Of a DNA stretch of 22,373 nt, positions 17,861 through 22,373 are shown in pieces. The position numbers and the translations under genes are program-made. Position 1 is the first letter of the stretch, and every line of letters begins with the position of its first letter. Below the pieces are notes generated by a model. That model was not told the origin of the DNA. It worked only from the letters and a program-made list of their open reading frames with translations, and did not search any database. Source of the DNA: Acidobacteriota bacterium (lineage in GTDB: Bacteria; Acidobacteriota; Terriglobia; UBA7540); assembly GCA_021827245.1 (NCBI GenBank), contig JAKAWN010000055.1, forward strand, positions 1 through 22,373, given 5' to 3'.

Positions 17861-17872
17861 AGTAAAGGACAA

Positions 17873-18409
17873 ATGATGGCAGTGCGCATGCCAAGCGAAG
17901 AGCAGCCAGATTCAGCCTTCGAGTCCTCACTTGGCGGGAGCGAATTGACAAGCCCGATCGGTGTATCTGCAAATGAAGGCCTGACTGCCAGGGGCGGTGA
18001 TTTGCTGGCCAGCGGGCTAGGTCCTAGATGGAGTGTGCGTCGTGAATTCGCCCGCTCCGCCGTCGTGGGAGGGATTGCATTCATCTGCGATGCGTCCGCG
18101 CTCTTTTCTCTGACCCGCTTCCTGGGAGTGAACTATCTCGTTTCGGCGCCCATCGGATTTGCCTTCGGCACAGTTGTGAACTACGTGTTAAGCCGGTCGT
18201 GGGCGTTTCAGCACCGTACGCTGAAGAGCACGCCGGCCGAAATGACCGTCTTCACTCTGATTGGCGTGGTCGGCTTGGGCCTGAATGAGGAGATTCTGTG
18301 GTTCTTCCAATCCAGGCTGGGGATTTACTATCTGTTTGCCAAGGGTGTGAGCGGTGTGGTGGTGTTTGGGTGGAACTTTGGTGCACGTAAACTCGCGCTC
18401 TTCCGTTAG
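17873..18409 (+). CDS. GtrA-like membrane protein
   Basis: GtrA-family proteins (PF04138) are small four-helix membrane proteins thought to move or assist undecaprenyl- or polyprenyl-linked sugars in surface glycosylation. The 178-residue product has about 55 disordered N-terminal residues, then four TM segments (roughly 62-80, 90-108, 125-143, 152-168). Family marks are [10 protein letters not shown] (103-112) and [11 protein letters not shown] (167-177). I chose ATG 17873 (ATG 17876 equally possible) because AAAGGA lies just upstream; a TTG at 17807 would add 22 unlikely residues. The FAD enzyme gene begins 2 nt after the stop, so the two are translationally linked. The usual GT2 dolichol-phosphate-mannose synthase-like partner is absent. 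Confidence 0.88.
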   Translation: MMAVRMPSEEQPDSAFESSLGGSELTSPIGVSANEGLTARGGDLLASGLGPRWSVRREFARSAVVGGIAFICDASALFSLTRFLGVNYLVSAPIGFAFGTVVNYVLSRSWAFQHRTLKSTPAEMTVFTLIGVVGLGLNEEILWFFQSRLGIYYLFAKGVSGVVVFGWNFGARKLALFR

Positions 18410-18411
18410 GA

Positions 18412-19908
18412 ATGGTTTTGAAAGGAGACGCTTTGCCCGGAATTGAGCGGGCCGGAAAGTCGTCCGTGATCATTATTGGAGCCGGCCCGGCGGGCCTGAC
18501 GGCCGCACTCGAGCTCGCCAGGCATCGAGTCCCGGCCGTGGTGCTGGAAGCGGACAAGCAGGTGGGCGGCATCTCGCGGACCGTCAACTACAAGGGATAT
18601 CTCTTTGACATCGGCGGCCACCGGTTCTTTACCAAGTGGGACGAGGTGAACCAGATCTGGCGGGAGACCCTGGGCAATAAGCTCCTGCTGCGGCCACGCC
18701 TGTCACGTATCTATTACCGGAAGAGGTTTTTCCTCTATCCCCTGGTGGCCAAAAACGCGCTGTTCGGCCTGGGGCCGGTCGAAAGCGTTCGAATCCTCCT
18801 GAGCTACCTCCATTCCGCGCTCTTCCCAACGCCGAAAGAAGACAATTTGGAAGAGTGGGTCTCAAATCGCTTCGGGAAGCGGCTCTATCAGATCTTTTTC
18901 AAGACTTATACCGAGAAGGTCTGGGGGGTGCCCTGCACGTCGATTCAGGCGGAGTGGGCTGCCCAGCGGATTCGCGGCCTTTCCCTCATGACCGCGGTAC
19001 GGAACGCCCTTTTCCCCGCGAAGACGCCGAAGGCGAAGACGTTGATCGACCGGTTTCATTACCCTGAGCGAGGCCCGGGGCAGATGTGGGAGACGCTGGC
19101 CGAACAGCTTAATCAGCAAGGTTACCCGGTGCTGATGGAACGTCCTGTCGTCCGCATCTGCCACGAGCGCGGCATGGTGACACGCGTGACCACACGGGGG
19201 GCGTACGGCGAGGAGAGTTTTGAAGGCGCCAATTTCATCAGCTCGATGCCCATCCGGGATTTGATCAACGCGTTAGACCCGCGGCCCCCGGAAGAGGTTT
19301 TTCGGGCAGCCAATGGTCTTCGCTACCGGGACTTTCTAATTGTCAGCCTGATTGTCAATCGCAAAGAAGTTTCACCCGACAACTGGATATACGTTCACGA
19401 ACCGGGAGTCAAGGTGGGGCGCATCCAGAACTTTAAGAACTGGTCGCCGGCCATGGTTCCGGACACGAACAAGACCTGCCTGGGGATGGAGTACTTCGTC
19501 TTCGAAAATGACGAACTCTGGTCGAGCCCCGACCCTGAGTTGATCCAAATGGCACGCCGCGAGATTGCGCATCTGGGCCTGGTTCGCCCGGAAGAGATCG
19601 AAGACGGAACCGTGGTTCGGATGCAAAAGGCTTATCCCATGTATGATCCCGGATGGACAGAGAAAGTGGAGACCGTTCGTGCTTACGCTGAAGCCAACCT
19701 CAGGAACCTTCAGTTTGTGGGCCGGAATGGGATGCACAAGTACAACAATCAGGACCATTCCATGATGACGGCCCTCTGCGCCGCTCGTAACATCTGCGGG
19801 GCGGATCACGACCTCTGGGCGATCAACAGCGAACCCGACTACCACGAGGAAGTTAAGGAAGAGAACGTCCAGCGCAAGGCTGCCCCACTGGAAACCCTTA
19901 CGTCTTGA
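18412..19908 (+). CDS. FAD-dependent oxidoreductase, UDP-galactopyranose mutase/protoporphyrinogen oxidase-like
   Basis: The product is about 498 residues. The N-terminal FAD-binding Rossmann motif is [14 protein letters not shown] with G23, G25 and G28. E46 (VLEAD) should bind the ribose, and GGISRT (52-57) plus FDIGGHRFF (65-73) are typical of the UGM/amine-oxidase-like superfamily. The C-terminal [18 protein letters not shown] segment is the second FAD contact. Relatives are often annotated only as NAD(P)/FAD-dependent oxidoreductases; a sugar or isoprenoid substrate is inferred from the gtrA-like gene 2 nt upstream. Start is uncertain: I list ATG 18412, but TTG 18433 has AAAGGAG 5 nt upstream and loses only seven residues. 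No signal peptide is visible, so it is probably cytoplasmic or peripheral. Confidence 0.85.
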   Translation: MVLKGDALPGIERAGKSSVIIIGAGPAGLTAALELARHRVPAVVLEADKQVGGISRTVNYKGYLFDIGGHRFFTKWDEVNQIWRETLGNKLLLRPRLSRIYYRKRFFLYPLVAKNALFGLGPVESVRILLSYLHSALFPTPKEDNLEEWVSNRFGKRLYQIFFKTYTEKVWGVPCTSIQAEWAAQRIRGLSLMTAVRNALFPAKTPKAKTLIDRFHYPERGPGQMWETLAEQLNQQGYPVLMERPVVRICHERGMVTRVTTRGAYGEESFEGANFISSMPIRDLINALDPRPPEEVFRAANGLRYRDFLIVSLIVNRKEVSPDNWIYVHEPGVKVGRIQNFKNWSPAMVPDTNKTCLGMEYFVFENDELWSSPDPELIQMARREIAHLGLVRPEEIEDGTVVRMQKAYPMYDPGWTEKVETVRAYAEANLRNLQFVGRNGMHKYNNQDHSMMTALCAARNICGADHDLWAINSEPDYHEEVKEENVQRKAAPLETLTS

Positions 19909-20000
19909 CGCTCCGTCCGGGGCCCCGGCTATCGAGGGCAAACCACGACGCGAGGGTAGCAGCGTGTAGGGCGCATGGAGGAAGGTGCAGTCTTCGCCTG

Positions 20001-21428
20001 TCAGGCTGAGTTCTTAGCTGCCGGCGTAGCCGTGGAAGTTACCGTCTTCTTTGGCGGCACCAAGCGGCCTTCATGGGTTCCGAAGCGGATCATCATAGGA
20101 GTGTCCTTGGGGAAGACGACTTCCCTGCCGCGGGCCATGATGCGAGAATAGATAGACATGGCCGCACCATAAAACGCAAAAGCCGCGGTCACGGGCTGCA
20201 GCCGCGCTGCCATAGCGACTAAGCTACCCATCAGCCCGAATCCAAATCCACCTCTGACCGCTCCGCCTGCAAGGTCGCCGCCCCCGCCACCCCCTTCTTG
20301 GACCGCGCGGCTTTGAGGATCGCTGTCGAACGAGGACTCCGCCAGCAGAACATCGATGGCGGGCATGAGGTATTTCTTCTTGGAACTGGCCGCGTGAGCG
20401 CCGCCTTCCGAGTTGAGTTTCAGGTGTGATGCCTTCGCTACGGTGGCTGCCTGCAGTGAGGTCTCGACTGCGCGGGTCGCTCCGTGGGGCAGTTCAATGC
20501 GTGTGAACGCAAAGCTCAACTTGCCGTTCCGGCTAAGCCGGCGCGCGGGCACTGACTGAGTCACGGTGCCTTCCAGCCGGCTGCCCTCCGGCAGAATCAG
20601 TTGATGACTCTTGGAGAAAAGAGGCTGTGACACGATGGCTTCCACGGGCATGCCCCTGTGGTCTTTCGCTGAACTCAATGGAGTTGCTAGCCACACGCGC
20701 ACCGTACTCGAAGGTGGAATTTCTGAACCGACCTTCTTCAGTTCCTTTGGGGTGAGTTTCTCTGTGCCAAGCGGCAGCGGATTCTTGAGAGTAGCAGTGA
20801 ATTGAGTTCCTGCCGGAAGAAATTGCCGGTGGAAGGGCAGTTGGGCGTCAAGCACGCCCTCCACCCACTTCAATTTGCGCGGAGACTTGATGGCTGAAAT
20901 CGCCTGCTTCTTGCTCTGCTCAATTTGTTGCCGTAGCTTACCGATCTTTCCGCGGAAGCGCCCTCTCTTCTTATCTTTGCCGCCGGCAACGAGCTGAACG
21001 ACACTGGTCGCTCCTGGAGAGACCGCTGTCTCGATAGGCAAATGCTTTCCGCTTTTCAGCACCAGCGCGCTGAATTCAATATGCGCGTCGTGGAATGGAG
21101 TCAGATTGCCATTTGCCAGAGCCACCAGCCTCTTCTTTCGTGAAACCGGATCAATTTTCGTTACACTTCCCAGCAAGGTGCTGCCCACCGGGATGACTTT
21201 CCGGTTGAAAACATAGACAGGCTCAAGGACCCGTCCTTCGACCGGAGCACCAACTCGCTTGATTCTCACAGATTTTACCAGGGCCACGCGAATGGGCTCA
21301 CCTGGCTTTACGGTCAAGGGAATCACATCGGATTTGCTGGAGGGCTTTTGCAGCGGTGATTTGGCAGCACAGAACGGGGAGAACAAGAGAAGCAGGCCAC
21401 AACACCAAAGCATCTTGCCACTTTGCAT
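20001..21428 (-). CDS. Secreted protein with repeated TrbI/VirB10-like modules and a glycine-rich segment
   Basis: The 475-residue product starts with a signal peptide (hydrophobic 7-19, cleavage near CAA-K23). ATG 21428 has GAGGAAG 6 nt upstream and is clearly better than the in-frame TTG 21488. Two copies of a module are visible: 46-92 (RVALVKSV...GAPVEGRVLEPVYVF...VIPVGSTLLGSV) and 242-293 (RVWLATPLSS...GMPVEAIVSQPLF...LILPEGSRLEGTV). The P-x-GS-x-L-x-G-x-V ending recalls the beta domain of TrbI/VirB10, but no other type IV secretion gene is present. A Gly run (379-384) precedes a hydrophobic stretch (about 392-425), and REVVFPKDTPMMIRFG near the end is a last beta-like unit. Function unknown; envelope location inferred. 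The neighbour upstream on the same strand carries the same module. Confidence 0.75.
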   Translation of the reverse strand: MQSGKMLWCCGLLLLFSPFCAAKSPLQKPSSKSDVIPLTVKPGEPIRVALVKSVRIKRVGAPVEGRVLEPVYVFNRKVIPVGSTLLGSVTKIDPVSRKKRLVALANGNLTPFHDAHIEFSALVLKSGKHLPIETAVSPGATSVVQLVAGGKDKKRGRFRGKIGKLRQQIEQSKKQAISAIKSPRKLKWVEGVLDAQLPFHRQFLPAGTQFTATLKNPLPLGTEKLTPKELKKVGSEIPPSSTVRVWLATPLSSAKDHRGMPVEAIVSQPLFSKSHQLILPEGSRLEGTVTQSVPARRLSRNGKLSFAFTRIELPHGATRAVETSLQAATVAKASHLKLNSEGGAHAASSKKKYLMPAIDVLLAESSFDSDPQSRAVQEGGGGGGDLAGGAVRGGFGFGLMGSLVAMAARLQPVTAAFAFYGAAMSIYSRIMARGREVVFPKDTPMMIRFGTHEGRLVPPKKTVTSTATPAAKNSA

Positions 21429-21781
21429 GGTTGGCTTCCTCAGCAGCCGGCTTAAGCCCGGAACTCGTTCTCTGATGGCCGCGATCAACCCAACTGGCCG
21501 GCTCGTGAATTATTATGAGCTAGAGGGAACTACAGGCACCCCATGGAGAGCCTTCCCGAATTCCCGCCCCCGGGAATTTCCCCAGCGACAAAACTGACGT
21601 TTCATCCGGCAATCAAGGGACCAGAAGTTTCAACGATGCTTCCCCCGCACTGGATGCCAGTGGGATGGGGAGCGCCGTCACCCAGATGTGTCCTTTACCC
21701 CGAGAACTCTTGAACGATCGCGGCGGCCATTGATGACCATCCGGACGGGACGCAGATCCGCGTGGCGGCTGGAGAAAATCG
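21429..21781. other. Intergenic region with a perfect 8-bp inverted repeat
   Basis: This separates the two secreted-protein genes, both on the minus strand. AATTCCCG (21559-21566) and CGGGAATT (21571-21578) form a perfect stem with a CCCC loop. No T tract follows on either strand, so it is more likely an operator or an mRNA structure than a terminator. A minus-strand -10-like CATAAT is at 21512-21517 without a good -35. Nothing else is recognised. Confidence 0.4.
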
Positions 21782-22373
21782 TTAGTCGCCGGTGGCCGGA
21801 ATGCTGGCTGATGCCGGCATTGGCTGCGCCCTGACGCTGCGATCAACCACGAAAGTCAGGTGCGTGCCTTGCAGAAGAACCAGCGCCTTTTCGTGTTTGA
21901 AGATGTTGTAGACGAGAGCTGCACCCGCTCCAATCGCCGCGCCGTACCCCACATCCGCCCCAAAACTTGGTCCGCCACAGTTGCCGAAATACTGGCAATC
22001 AATCTCATGCCCCATTCCAACCGTAGCGCCTGCACCCGCTCCCATCGCCCCGGCGATGGCCGCGCCCTTCAGCGCGCCCTTGGCGCTCTTGCCGCAACCT
22101 TTGAGAGTGCCCTCAGAGTCGTTCTTAGTCCGGGCGCACGGGCTGCCCTGCGCTTCTTCGAGTGAACCTGTCAGAAGGAACTCATCACCATTCTCGGTTG
22201 TAATGTCGTCCAGCACGATGCGCATCTCGCCTACGCCCTTGATGCGCTTTGCTTTCTTCACAAACACCACGTGCCCGTCCACCAGGCTGCCCACAGGAAC
22301 AATTGTCTGGCCGTTTGCGGTCACCGGCTGATCAACGTACCCGGTGAATTTGTCGCCTGTCTTGTTGGTCTTT
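21782..22373 (-). CDS. Envelope protein with TrbI/VirB10-like module and glycine zipper, 5' partial
   Basis: The frame is open to the window edge, so the N-terminus is missing; the GTG at 22324 is internal because coding continues upstream with TGDKFTGYVDQPV. That segment plus QTIVPVGSLVDGHVV repeats the module of the downstream secreted protein. A charged stretch with two Cys follows, then a small-residue glycine-zipper region (GALKGAAIAGAMGAGAGAT and GADVGYGAAIGAGAAL), which often inserts in or associates with membranes. The C-terminal ALVLLQGTHLTFVVDRSV is another beta-like unit. A tail rich in Pro, Ala and Ser ends the protein. Function unknown; periplasmic or outer-membrane location inferred. 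The next gene on this strand starts 353 nt further on. Confidence 0.75.
   Translation of the reverse strand, partial: KTNKTGDKFTGYVDQPVTANGQTIVPVGSLVDGHVVFVKKAKRIKGVGEMRIVLDDITTENGDEFLLTGSLEEAQGSPCARTKNDSEGTLKGCGKSAKGALKGAAIAGAMGAGAGATVGMGHEIDCQYFGNCGGPSFGADVGYGAAIGAGAALVYNIFKHEKALVLLQGTHLTFVVDRSVRAQPMPASASIPATGD

Noticed and set aside
19917..19928. 12-bp palindrome CCGGGGCCCCGG between convergent genes
   Set aside because: It has no loop and no T tract, and such GC palindromes arise readily in GC-rich DNA; not convincing as a terminator or site.

Overview
The window looks like chromosomal DNA from a GC-rich, Gram-negative-type bacterium, most likely an acidobacterium or a close relative. 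This is inferred from gene content: a Tes-like radical SAM lipid-synthase homologue, a DUF2203 protein, a bacterial TMTC-like TPR membrane protein and a pair of secreted glycine-rich proteins with TrbI/VirB10-like modules. No marker gene here fixes the phylum. I found no rRNA, tRNA, CRISPR array, transposase or phage gene.

Left part (1-6015, all +): the 3' part of a Tes/MJ0619-type radical SAM gene ends at a strong intrinsic terminator. A molybdenum-cofactor (Moco) riboswitch with a terminator-like expression platform follows, then moaA, nadA, a DUF2203 gene and thiC. Four of these five products are [4Fe-4S] enzymes, three of them radical SAM or radical-SAM-like, so this reads as a cofactor and lipid block of oxygen-sensitive chemistry.

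Centre (6053-14560): uppP and an upstream PmtA-like methyltransferase run on the minus strand, divergent from a second SAM methyltransferase and a large TMTC-like TPR membrane protein. A + strand run follows: small Rieske ferredoxin, cyclase/kynurenine-formamidase-like hydrolase, mutM and comM. The last two are DNA repair and transformation housekeeping genes.

Right part (14561-22373): this is accessory in character. A decayed two-TM gene with in-frame stops is bracketed by a 9-bp inverted repeat. A minus-strand polytopic membrane protein carries a gapless 85-residue internal tandem duplication. After about 0.75 kb without a convincing gene come a GtrA-type flippase-like protein and an FAD-dependent UGM/protoporphyrinogen-oxidase-like enzyme only 2 nt apart, suggesting lipid-linked sugar or cell-surface work. 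Last come two minus-strand secreted proteins sharing a TrbI/VirB10-like module, the second cut by the window edge.

Membrane and envelope functions recur (Tes-like lipid enzyme, PmtA-like methyltransferase, UppP, TMTC-like protein, GtrA). I see no single new multi-gene system proven by the sequence. The best leads are the Tes homologue, the riboswitch, the 85-residue duplication, the secreted module pair and the decayed gene with flanking inverted repeat.
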